From NCBI GenBank assembly GCA_009773205.1, contig WPAE01000030.1, positions 1 to 64,000 on the forward strand: a stretch of DNA of 64,000 bases. Reading direction: 5' to 3'. The first letter of the stretch is position 1; each line of letters starts with the position of its first letter. A model generated the notes under the pieces. The model did no database searches and had not been told where the DNA came from. It worked only from the letters and a program-made list of their open reading frames with translations. A program made the translations under genes and the position numbers. Source of the stretch: Ignavibacteria bacterium (GTDB taxonomy: Bacteria > Bacteroidota > Ignavibacteria > Ignavibacteriales > Melioribacteraceae). Below are positions 17,129 to 26,200 of this stretch, piece after piece.

Positions 17129-18319
17129 ATGTCCAATCAAATGGTCTTAGAAAAAATTGAACAAGCAGTAAAAATTCTTAACGAAAAAAACATTGATATG
17201 TGGATGACTTATGTGCGAGAAACCGGCAACATGAAAGATCCGATGATGGATATGATTGTGGGAACCGGAGCCACTTGGCAGTCTGCATTTATTATTACAA
17301 AAAGCGGTGCAACTCACGCTGTAGTTGGTTCGCTTGAGTTTGAAAACATGAAAGCTGTAGGAACTTACAAAAACATTCATCCATATTTAAAATTTGTAAA
17401 AGATGATCTTCTAAAAGTGTTAGATATGTACAAGCCTCAAAAGATAGCAATCAATTATTCGCGCAATTCTACACTTGCAGATGGATTGCCTCACGGTTTA
17501 TATTTAGAATTGATAGACCATCTAAAAGAAACTCCATACGTAAACGTACTTGTTTCATCCGAAGAAATTGTAGCAGCATTAAAGGGAAGAAAATCAGCCA
17601 GCGAACTTTCTAATATGAAAGAGGCAATCAACGAAACTCTCAAAATTTTTGGAGAAGTTGGAAAGTTTTTAAAAGTTGGTGTAACCGAAAAGCAGGTTGC
17701 TGAGTTTGTGCTTGATTTAGTAAAGCAACGCGGTTTAGAAACATCTTGGGATGTAGAACACTGTCCCGCTGTTTTTACCGGACCCGATACTGCCGGCGCA
17801 CACTCCGGTCCAACAGGTAGAGCAATTCAATATGGGCATGTAGTTAATATGGATTTTGGCGTTAAGGTAAACGGGTATTGCTCGGATTTACAAAGAACTT
17901 GGTATATATGTCATCCTCATGAAGATAAAGCCCCAATGGAAGTGCAGCGAGGCTTTGATGTTATAGTTGAATCAATTACAAAAGCAGCAGAAGAATTAAA
18001 GCCCGGTAAACAAGGCTGGGAAATTGATAAAGTTGCGCGCGAGTATATTCAAATAAAAGGATATGATGAATATCCGCACGGACTTGGGCATCAAGTTGGG
18101 CGTTTTGCTCATGATGGAGGCTGTTTATTAGGTCCAAAATGGGAGCGTTATAATAATTTGCCTTATCTGCAAATTGAAGAAGGAAATATTTTTACTATAG
18201 AACCAAGATTAAATGTAAAAGATTTTGGAATTGCTACTGTTGAAGAAGAAGTTTTAATTACAAAAGATGGCTGCGTGTTTCTTTCGGAAAGACAGAAAGA
18301 ACTTTATTTAATAAGATAA
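17129..18319 (+). CDS. M24 family metallopeptidase (Xaa-Pro aminopeptidase-like)
   Basis: The 396-residue protein has the pita-bread fold of M24 peptidases. The N-terminal creatinase-like domain covers about 1-155; the catalytic domain shows the metal ligands in order: D in VVNMDFG, D in GYCSDLQRTW, H in YPHGLGHQVG, E in FTIEPRL and E in TVEEEVLI. All five are present, so activity is likely. Substrate could be Xaa-Pro peptides or a related amide. The ATG at 17129 follows GGAGAG. The gene stands alone with repeats downstream. Confidence 0.88.
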   Translation: MSNQMVLEKIEQAVKILNEKNIDMWMTYVRETGNMKDPMMDMIVGTGATWQSAFIITKSGATHAVVGSLEFENMKAVGTYKNIHPYLKFVKDDLLKVLDMYKPQKIAINYSRNSTLADGLPHGLYLELIDHLKETPYVNVLVSSEEIVAALKGRKSASELSNMKEAINETLKIFGEVGKFLKVGVTEKQVAEFVLDLVKQRGLETSWDVEHCPAVFTGPDTAGAHSGPTGRAIQYGHVVNMDFGVKVNGYCSDLQRTWYICHPHEDKAPMEVQRGFDVIVESITKAAEELKPGKQGWEIDKVAREYIQIKGYDEYPHGLGHQVGRFAHDGGCLLGPKWERYNNLPYLQIEEGNIFTIEPRLNVKDFGIATVEEEVLITKDGCVFLSERQKELYLIR

Positions 18320-18365
18320 TGCTTTTAATCCGCCAGAGGCGGACGAGGGTCAAATTCTCCGCCTA

Positions 18366-18456
18366 TTGAGGCGAATAAATAAAATTTGTTTTCAGAAACC
18401 TCGCTGCCCCGCCTGCCAAAGCAAAGCGGCGGGCAGGTTGCGGCGAGGAGATTCAT
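18366..18456 (-). repeat. 91-bp hairpin repeat, copy 2
   Basis: This is the exact reverse complement of 12057-12147. It lies in the 545-bp spacer between the M24 peptidase and the amylase gene. Perfect identity over 91 bp points to recent spread or homogenisation. Confidence 0.9.
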
Positions 18457-18549
18457 AAAGAACAAAGGGATTACAAAGTTCTAAGAACTTTAGCGTCTCC
18501 TATTATTCAAAAAACAAACAATCTGTCACAAATTTTTATATTCACTAGC

Positions 18550-18702
18550 ACTACTAACCGACTAATTTTTTTCAAAAACGATAATCGCTTGTTTTTACAA
18601 TCGTTTAATCGTTTTAACAGATAGATGAGATGGCTTAATCAAATCAAAAAAAACAGAACATGCCGCGGCAGGCATGTTCTGTTTTTTTAGTCGGTTAGTA
18701 GT
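18550..18702. repeat. 153-bp element with 16-bp terminal inverted repeats
   Basis: The ends ACTACTAACCGACTAA (18550-18565) and its reverse complement (18687-18702) match perfectly. The interior has no ORF and holds a strong hairpin near its right end (18646-18688). The layout fits a MITE-type non-autonomous element, though no clear target-site duplication is visible. It could instead be a long-range stem of a structured RNA. Confidence 0.6.
18646..18688. terminator. Bidirectional hairpin terminator
   Basis: A 12-bp perfect stem, ACAGAACATGCC with GGCATGTTCTGT, encloses a GCGGCA loop. It is flanked by an A-run on the left and a T-run on the right, so it can terminate transcription both ways. 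It lies between the convergent M24 peptidase and amylase genes and inside the 16-bp inverted repeat element. Confidence 0.8.
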
Positions 18703-18709
18703 AATTATA

Positions 18710-18814
18710 AACCCAAATTTTCCGTTAGGAAAATTTGCCCTTTGGGCAGACAGGCATTAAGTCATTTAGAGTAAATAGGTTATGTCGAAATTCTCAATTT
18801 TCAACACTTACTAA
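18710..18814 (+). repeat. Dispersed intergenic repeat family, copy A
   Basis: It begins ACCCAAATTTTCCGTTAGG and ends near TTTTCAACACTTACTAA. It matches 52065-52194 and the reverse complement of 42626-42766, lacking a roughly 26-bp internal segment (around GCCCGCCCAACAAGATGG) that those copies have. The 5' part forms a hairpin (AAATTTTCC with GGAAAATTT). No coding potential is seen. Confidence 0.85.
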
Positions 18815-18864
18815 AATCTTACATGCTTGTCGGGGTTAACCCCGTCCAGTACCTTCTTCTGTTA

Positions 18865-21246
18865 TTACTGTAGCTTTATAAACATGTAACCAACAGAATT
18901 CATTTCAAGCGATAAAACATTTCCTGCAACAGCATTTTTTTGATTTGTTAGCAGATTAACCGTTTCGCTGATTTTGTAATTAGCCGGAAAAGTAAGATTA
19001 ACCTTGACCAGTTCTTCCGATTTATTTAGTACTACAAGAATCCTTTCGTTAAAATCTGAGCGAATAAAAGCATAAATATTTTCGGTGGCTGCAAGAGTTA
19101 AAAAATCTCCGCCGGTTAATGCAGAATACTTTTTACGGAGATTGATAATTTGTCTTACATCTTTTAGCATCTGCTTTTCATCTTTACTTAGTTGTTCGTT
19201 AAAGCGCATCATTCTTCTGTTGTCTGGATCTGAAGCGCCGCTCATACCAAACTCGCTTCCGTAGTAAATTACAGGTACACCTGGTATGGCGTTCATGTAC
19301 GCATAGTACAATTTTGCTTTTTTGTAGCTGCTAGGGTTATCAACAATGGGCGGATTGTTCCATCCTTCTTCAATTGCGCTCCATTGAGTTACGTCCAAAT
19401 CTCCATCGGCAAATGCCATAAAGCGGTTTTTATCGTGGCTATCCATAACATTGCCCATTAAATTATTTTCTCCGTAAACGAGAAAAGTTTTTTTGAGTTC
19501 TGCATCCAAAGATTTGAACGACATTTTCTCATCAATAAATGTTGGAAGCGCAGTATCATAAAGATTAAAATTAAATTGCGCAGATAGCTGTCCATTATTA
19601 ACATAAGAATTAATTAGCTCGTAACTGCCGAATGTTTCGCCAATTTGATAAACGGAAACTTTGCGCGGAATTTCGATTTCGGATTTTACTTTGCGAGTGA
19701 GCGTGCGCCAAAAACCGTTTGAAATATGTTTTACAGCATCTTGTCTAAACCCATCGGCGCCGGTTTGCTTTAGCCACCAAATTGCATTCTTGGCTTGATA
19801 TTTAATCGCTTCTTGTGAGCCAACGTAATTGAACTTTGGCAGATAAGGCTCGAACCAAGTTGTTAATCTATGTTCATCCCAAAGCCGAAGATTTTTTCTT
19901 CCATCGGGTAAATTTAATTCACCAAACCACTCTGGCTTTTTCTTAAAAAGTGGGTGTGTTTCGTGAACATGATTAGCTACAATATCTAACAGAATTTTTA
20001 TTCCATATTTATGTGCCGTTGAAACAAGCTCTTTCAGCTTTTTCATTGTGCCGAAACGTTCCTCAACATCGTAAGAACTTACAGGCCAGTAACCATGATA
20101 TCCGCTGTACCATCTGTGCGGAGCAGGAGCTTCTTTATAAGCTTTATCGGGATTATCATAAACCGGTGAAAGCCAAATTGTATTTATCCCAAGAGAATCG
20201 AAGTAGCCTTCGTTTAATTTGTTTATTATTCCTTGAAAATCTCCACCCATATAGTTTGCTTTATCAAAAAGAGAATCATGTACAATAGGCTTGTTCAGTA
20301 ACTTATCGCCATCGCTAAATCTATCTATAAGCAGAGAATAAATAATACTGTTGTGCCAGTTTGAATAATCATTTTCGGTTTTCCCATCTTTAATGAAAAC
20401 AGATTGAATATTTGTAGTTCTGCCATTTTTAGTAACTGCAACCCTAAGGAGATTTTTTCCTTTCAGCTTATTGCGGGGCAGCAATGTTTTAAAACTACTC
20501 CCGAGAATCTTTATCTTGCTTGTATCAATGCGCTGGTTATTTAGAAGAGCTATAATGTTTGAGTGATTAATAGCGTTGCCATCTTTTTCGTTTTCATAAT
20601 AGAAACCGAACGAGCTTACAGAAGGATTAATTTCTTTTTTATCCTTGTGTAGAAACAGCTTCCCGAGATTATGCTCTTCAACATTAAAAATTGAGTTGTA
20701 ATCTCCCATTCCGTTAGGTTTTTTATTGGGATTGTTAGGGTCAATAATTTCCTCACCATCGCCAAAGAATTTATATTCGTATCTGCCCGGTTCAAGTGCA
20801 ACTTCCGTTTCAAAAATTCCATCATTGTTTTCGTCTTTCATTGGCATGCTGCTTCTATCCCAGCCGTTAAAACTACCAAACAAAGTCAGCTTATTATATT
20901 TTTTAGCAGGCTTATAAGTAAACTTAAATTTGGGCTGCACACTCGAACGAACCGGAATGGAATAGGTTTCTTTTCCAAGCTTAAAATCAATTAAAGTAAG
21001 TCCGGAGAAGTTTAGGTTGGGTGTAAAGCGAACTACTTTAGATTTTTTATCATAATCTACAATTACGTTTTGATTTGGCGCGAATGTTACTTTGTACTTA
21101 GGCGAATAGAACATATCGCTTATAAGCATTGAATCTGTTTTGCCTGCAATTAAATTAACAGGTTTTATAATGTCTTGAATTTTAGATTGTGCATTAAGCA
21201 GAGCAGCAGATAATATAATAAAAGCGAAAAGTGAAAAGGGGCGCAT
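18865..21246 (-). CDS. Secreted GH13 alpha-amylase family protein
   Basis: The 793-residue protein has a signal peptide (about 1-20) and acts outside the cytoplasm. A starch-binding-like immunoglobulin domain (AMPK/CBM48 type, about 105-190) carries FGSFNGWDRSSMPM and GRYEYKFFGDGEE. The GH13 barrel runs from about 300 to 690: nucleophile D in DGFRQDAVKH (about 500), acid/base E in QIGETFGSY (about 540), and the transition-state D in VMDSHDKNR (about 603). A C-terminal beta-sandwich closes it. The layout fits cyclomaltodextrinase/neopullulanase-type enzymes that hydrolyse starch oligomers. No sus-type transporter genes are adjacent. Confidence 0.88.
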   Translation of the reverse strand: MRPFSLFAFIILSAALLNAQSKIQDIIKPVNLIAGKTDSMLISDMFYSPKYKVTFAPNQNVIVDYDKKSKVVRFTPNLNFSGLTLIDFKLGKETYSIPVRSSVQPKFKFTYKPAKKYNKLTLFGSFNGWDRSSMPMKDENNDGIFETEVALEPGRYEYKFFGDGEEIIDPNNPNKKPNGMGDYNSIFNVEEHNLGKLFLHKDKKEINPSVSSFGFYYENEKDGNAINHSNIIALLNNQRIDTSKIKILGSSFKTLLPRNKLKGKNLLRVAVTKNGRTTNIQSVFIKDGKTENDYSNWHNSIIYSLLIDRFSDGDKLLNKPIVHDSLFDKANYMGGDFQGIINKLNEGYFDSLGINTIWLSPVYDNPDKAYKEAPAPHRWYSGYHGYWPVSSYDVEERFGTMKKLKELVSTAHKYGIKILLDIVANHVHETHPLFKKKPEWFGELNLPDGRKNLRLWDEHRLTTWFEPYLPKFNYVGSQEAIKYQAKNAIWWLKQTGADGFRQDAVKHISNGFWRTLTRKVKSEIEIPRKVSVYQIGETFGSYELINSYVNNGQLSAQFNFNLYDTALPTFIDEKMSFKSLDAELKKTFLVYGENNLMGNVMDSHDKNRFMAFADGDLDVTQWSAIEEGWNNPPIVDNPSSYKKAKLYYAYMNAIPGVPVIYYGSEFGMSGASDPDNRRMMRFNEQLSKDEKQMLKDVRQIINLRKKYSALTGGDFLTLAATENIYAFIRSDFNERILVVLNKSEELVKVNLTFPANYKISETVNLLTNQKNAVAGNVLSLEMNSVGYMFIKLQ

Positions 21247-21317
21247 TACGTTTCTCCAAATATTAGCTGGAGAAAAATAAAAAAATTCCTATAGCTTTAA
21301 TGAAAGAAACTGAGAGA

Positions 21318-21962
21318 TTAATGATGATTGTGCAAAGCAAGGTATTCATCCAAAGAATCTAAAGAGCAGATGTATTTTACATTTTTGTATTCTTTAAATA
21401 TGTCGTCAGTTCCTTCGGCAAGAGCCTGCCCGCCAACAATAGTTCTTAAGTCTGGAAATTCATTTTGAATTGCATTTAGCAAAGCAACAAGGCGCGTAAA
21501 GTTTAGATAGAAGTTGTTTGATATGCCAACAATATCTGCTTGTTTTTCTTTGATGATCTTTAACACTTCATTTTGCGGAGTGTTTGAGCCGACAAAAAAT
21601 ACTTTGTAGCCAAGTGTCTCAAGATAGCATGCCACCATTCTTGCGCCAAGCTCGTGAAATTCTTTATCAATACATGTAATTACTATAATCTTGTTTATGT
21701 CTTTTATCGCTGTATGATGCGAAGCAACATAATCAACAAGTCCTTCTGTTATTTTTGTTGCTATGTGTTCATCTGCAACAGAGCATCTATCATTTTCCCA
21801 CATCTGTCCTACGCGGTACATAGAGCGTTGAAATAATTTCACAAAAATATCGCGCAAGCTGGTTTTGTTAGCAATTAGATTATCAACAATCGAGTAGCAC
21901 TGTTTTTTGTCGCCATCGAGTAAAGAGTTAAGGTAATGTAAAAATGTTGCTTCGGTAATCAT
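21318..21962 (-). CDS. Stand-alone cobalamin-binding domain protein
   Basis: The 214-residue protein consists of a helical cap (about 1-95) and a Rossmann-type B12-binding domain (about 100-210). The cap has VGQMWENDRCSVADEHIAT, like the cap of CarH/LitR photoreceptors and of methionine synthase. The B12 domain has EFHELG (the ExHxxG variant of DxHxxG, with the cobalt-ligating histidine), then SNN in place of the usual SxL, and IVGGQAL. There is no MerR-type DNA-binding domain and no methyltransferase domain, so it is probably a sensory or carrier protein acting through a partner. It lies between the amylase and the PAP2-like gene on the same strand. Confidence 0.8.
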   Translation of the reverse strand: MITEATFLHYLNSLLDGDKKQCYSIVDNLIANKTSLRDIFVKLFQRSMYRVGQMWENDRCSVADEHIATKITEGLVDYVASHHTAIKDINKIIVITCIDKEFHELGARMVACYLETLGYKVFFVGSNTPQNEVLKIIKEKQADIVGISNNFYLNFTRLVALLNAIQNEFPDLRTIVGGQALAEGTDDIFKEYKNVKYICSLDSLDEYLALHNHH

Positions 21963-22015
21963 AAGTCGTTTTTCTTAATTACAGCTTAACGAAATTGAAG
22001 CTGAAATAATTCCAA

Positions 22016-22768
22016 TCAAACAGATAATTTTTTCTCTTTGTTTATCAAATGAGCTATGCGGTAAGTTGTATAAGCAAAAAAAGGAGCTGCAATTACATCA
22101 ATTGTGTAATGAACATGTTGAGCTAAAACAGTTGCACCAATCAATATTGTACAAATCACAAAACTTAATTTGAGATATTTGTTTTGTGCAGTTAAAGCAA
22201 GCAAAAACATTGTTGAAGTGTGACCGGAAAAGAAAAGATCTTTTAGAAGAGTTTTCCCTCCTCCAAAGAACGCAACAAACGGATCTTCCATAGGAATAAT
22301 TGCGGGCGGTGCATTTAGCGGAAGAAAATGTATTGTTATTAACCGAAGCGATGCAAGCAAAGCATAAGATTGAAACGCTATTAATACACTACGTGGAAAT
22401 TTTGCTAATGCAGAAAGCCCAATAATTAAAGCACCATAAATAAGAACAAAACTAATCCAAGTTAGGTCTATCGGCTCAAAAGTTTCAAGTAAAGGATCGT
22501 GCAAGGTTGAACCTGGACGAGTTTCGTTGTACGGCAAATAGTTTGCTAAGAAGAAAAGAACAATTGACAACAGAATTGTTGATACAATAAGTTTTGTTAT
22601 GAATCCGCTATCGGCAAATGCTGCCTTCCAAGCTACAGTTATTTCTTTGATGTGCTTAATAGTTATCCTACAAAAAATTACGCGCAAAGATAAAAACAGC
22701 AAACCGGTAAAAAAAACAGCTAAACTATTTTTCCAGTCTGCCAAGTATTTTTTTAACGAACCCAACAA
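22016..22768 (-). CDS. PAP2-like / sphingomyelin synthase-related membrane enzyme
   Basis: The 250-residue protein has about six membrane segments and the catalytic features of the PAP2 C-terminal (sphingomyelin synthase-related) group: SGHTSTMFLLAL, then HVHYTIDVIAAPF, with the two histidines and the aspartate of the triad. It probably transfers or removes a phosphoryl or phospho-head group of a lipid at the membrane. The start is uncertain: a TTG at 22768 overlaps the upstream gene by 44 bp and another TTG at 22744 overlaps by 20 bp. No ATG fits. Confidence 0.72.
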   Translation of the reverse strand: MLGSLKKYLADWKNSLAVFFTGLLFLSLRVIFCRITIKHIKEITVAWKAAFADSGFITKLIVSTILLSIVLFFLANYLPYNETRPGSTLHDPLLETFEPIDLTWISFVLIYGALIIGLSALAKFPRSVLIAFQSYALLASLRLITIHFLPLNAPPAIIPMEDPFVAFFGGGKTLLKDLFFSGHTSTMFLLALTAQNKYLKLSFVICTILIGATVLAQHVHYTIDVIAAPFFAYTTYRIAHLINKEKKLSV

Positions 22769-23192
22769 AGCGATGAAATGGATCGGCGCCCTTTATAAAC
22801 ATCATTGGGCAGCCGTTATGAATTACAGTTAATCCATTCGTTTCTCCATACTGTGCCGCCTCTTTATTATAGCTTCCATTACCCAATCCTTTATGAAACC
22901 AAACTCTTGTAATTCCGTTGTCAAGACACTGCTTTATTATTTCGGGGGCCGCCGCCGGGTTGGCGGCAATAAAAACAGCGTCAGCCTTTTCAGGAGTTTC
23001 AGAAAGGTTTTTGTAGCACCTGTCGCCTTCTACATATTCTGCATTTGGATTAATTGGAAAAACAGTATAACCAGCTTCCTTAAATTTTTTGTAGATAGCA
23101 TTTCCAACTTCGGTTTGCGGTTTTCTTGAGACGCCTGCTATCGCAATTTTCCTCTGCGAAAGAAAATCGGTAACTTTCTCTGCATAAGTCAT
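22725..23192 (-). CDS. CoA-binding protein, YccU-like
   Basis: The 155-residue protein is a single Rossmann-fold CoA-binding domain: IAIAGVSRKPQTEVGNAIYKKF near the N-terminus, then VFPINPNA, DAVFIAANP and WFHKGLGN. The family (CoA_binding_2) is widespread and has no firm role. It starts eight bases after the stop of the large LTD protein gene and runs into the PAP2-like gene, so the three may share a transcript. Confidence 0.88.
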   Translation of the reverse strand: MTYAEKVTDFLSQRKIAIAGVSRKPQTEVGNAIYKKFKEAGYTVFPINPNAEYVEGDRCYKNLSETPEKADAVFIAANPAAAPEIIKQCLDNGITRVWFHKGLGNGSYNKEAAQYGETNGLTVIHNGCPMMFIKGADPFHRFVGFVKKILGRLEK

Positions 23193-23200
23193 TTTTCGTC

Positions 23201-26200
23201 CTATAATTTTCTTGCAACCACAATTGGCTTTTTAATGGCTTCAATATTGCCGCTTCCATCAGAGGCAATTTCTATTAATAAAATATAGATACCGATTCTA
23301 AGTGCTCTTCCATTGTCATCCAAGCCGTTAAAAACAACAGAAGTGTTGGAAGAAGCAGGACGGTTCTCTAACAAAGTTCTGACCAAGCGTCCTTGGCTGT
23401 CAAATACTTTTATTTGTATTTGAGAAAGTTTATAAGGCAGATTAAAACTAATGACCGCAAAATCTTCAAAGCCATCGTTATCTGGAGAGAATGGATTTGG
23501 GCTAATAGTTACTTTAGAATCGCTAGTAAGATTTTGTGTGAATATTGAATTTTGCTTCCCCGGAGTTGCGCCTTCGCTTGTTACACTTGTGCTCCAATTC
23601 GATTTATCATTTGAATTGAAAGCAGGATTAATTCTTTCTAAAGATTTGTTCTTCGTTTCAAGAAAATTTCTGTTGTGCCATGATGGGGAATAAACTACAG
23701 AATCCAACGTAGAACCAAACAGGTCTTTAAGTATTAGCGAAGTTCCTTCGTTAGAAAGATTTAAAGAAGATGACACGCGGCATTTATTTTTGTTTAACCA
23801 AGCATACTTTTTGTAAACACTTGTGTCTGAAGCTAACACAAAATACTCTTGCGGCGGAACAATAAAAGCTGAAGAAGATAATTTCACTTTTTCTTTTGCT
23901 CCAATCTTCAAATCCATTCCGCCAACTTGGATAGAATCGTTAGAAGCATTAAATAACTCCACAAACTCCGCGCCGCCGGTTTCTGGTTCGTACATTATTT
24001 CGTTAAACAGAAGAGAGCCTGCTTTATATTTTTTAGGATTTGCAGACGCGTTTTTAATTCCCGGCGAAGCGCCAATAGTTGAGATTGAAGCAGCCCAATT
24101 TGTGCTGTCGCTTGTTGCTTTAAATAAAGAAATTCTTTCGAGCGAAGTTCCTTTCCCGCCGCCCCAAGACGATTTGTAGAAAAAGCTGTCTATAACCGCG
24201 CCTCTAAAATCGTAAATCATAACTCCATCAGTAGTATTTCCGAGTGAGCCAAATTTAGTTTGGAAAAATTTCTTAGGCGGAATAAATGCGTAAGCTTGTG
24301 TATCTGGTGTTACAATGGCATATTCTCCCGGCTGCAAATACTCATCTTTTGTTGTTACAGAAACTTTTGTCGGTGAAGGAAGCAAATCGCTTATAGCCCA
24401 GTTTTTCAAGTTCACTGCTTCGTTCGAAGCGTTAATAAACTCAACCCATTCGGGCTCGTTGGTTAATGGATCATACATTATTTCTGTTATTAATACCGAA
24501 TTAGGTTTTGCGCCCGGTATCACATCTCCGCTAAAAGAGTTGTTTAGTGTGTCTTCATCGTTAATAAAAACTACTTTATACATTATTGTTTTTATATCGC
24601 TCAATTTTATTTTTGCTGTAGAATAAACAACTACGGAATCGTTGTTTTTTAGATTAGCAGCACTTACTTCGCCAAGATATTTGAATGCGTTGTTAATCTT
24701 TTCATAATATTTGATTGAATACTTATCGGCATCATTTGTGCCGTAATTAATAACTCTTGCGCCAATACTAATTTCTTCGTTAAGAGATGGATAAAGCGGT
24801 TTAGTAATAATTGCTTTAGCGGCGAGATCAAACTTTTTAATTGCAATACTGTTAATTCTGCCCGGCGTGCTTAATTCCAAATCTTTAGAAGAACCCCAAT
24901 TTGTTTTTTCATTAGAGGGAGCTGAAATCTGTTTTCGTTCCAAAGATTTACCGCTCTCTCCGCCCCACTTGCTTTCATAACGCACAGAATCAATTGTAGT
25001 ATTACGAGAATCTTTAATTACAACTCCGTCTGCATCGTTGTTCAAATTTGCGAAACTTGTTATAATAATCCTTGATGGAATTTCTCTGTGAAAATTTTTA
25101 ATTGCAGAGTCTTTTGCAATCACTAAAAAAGTATTCCTTGGGAAGAAAGAATCTTTTGCCTTAATTACTTGCTTTTGCGGAGTAGTTAAAACATCAGTAA
25201 TTGACCAGTCTTCTATATCAACATCAATGTTTGATGCGTTGAAAAGTTCAATCCATTCCGGTTCTCCGTTCAGGGGATTGAACATTATTTCATTTACACT
25301 AATTATTCCTGGAATATAACCGGGAGTTACCGAAGCAGTAAAGCTATTGTTAGTTTGGTCTTCATCGGCTGCTAACTCTGCAATGGCTTCAAAAGTTAAT
25401 TTTGTTTGCAGGCTTTCAACCGAAAATGAAAACTCGTAAGTAAGATTTGCTCCTGCAGAAATAAGCATTGTGTTGGTTTCTTCTACTCTTTGCTTGTTTC
25501 CATTTTTATCAACTCTGTTTAAAAGAAGCCTAAATGATGTTCCGTTTTTTCCGCGATTGTTTACTGCAGCGGATATTTTAACACGCTGTCCGGCAAGAGG
25601 CGCAACAGGATTAAAATTCAACTGTGTTAATGCAACATCTATTTTTTTCTGAGAAATAGAATTAATAATTCCAGGAGTTGCGCCGAGCTGATGAAGAGAA
25701 GTTTTCCAGTTTGTTGAATCTGTAGAAGTTTTTGCAAACTCAAATCTTTCTAAAGACTTTCCGTTTGTTCCACCCCAACTGCTTTTGTATTCGAGAGAAT
25801 CAATTGTTCTGCCAAGTGAATCGAGAATCACAACTCTATCGCTGCTGTTATTTAAAGTTGGAAATGAAGCTACTATTACTTTTGAAATATTTGCATAGCG
25901 TGTGAATACTGCGCTGTCTTTGGCGGCTACAAAATATTCTTCCGGGTTAAGTATAATATCTTGATTTACAACTTTAGCTCTGATTGAAGAATTTCCTACT
26001 TGATAGCCCTTCAGGTTAATTTGTTTCTGGCTGTTGTTATAAATCTCTATCCATTCCGGCTCGCCAACAACTGGCGCATACATAACTTCGTTAATTACTA
26101 AATCGCTTCGTTCTTCATTAACGGTTACACAATCTATTTTAATTACAGCTTGGTTGTTTTCCACATATTGATCTGCACTATATTCAACTACAGCTATGTA

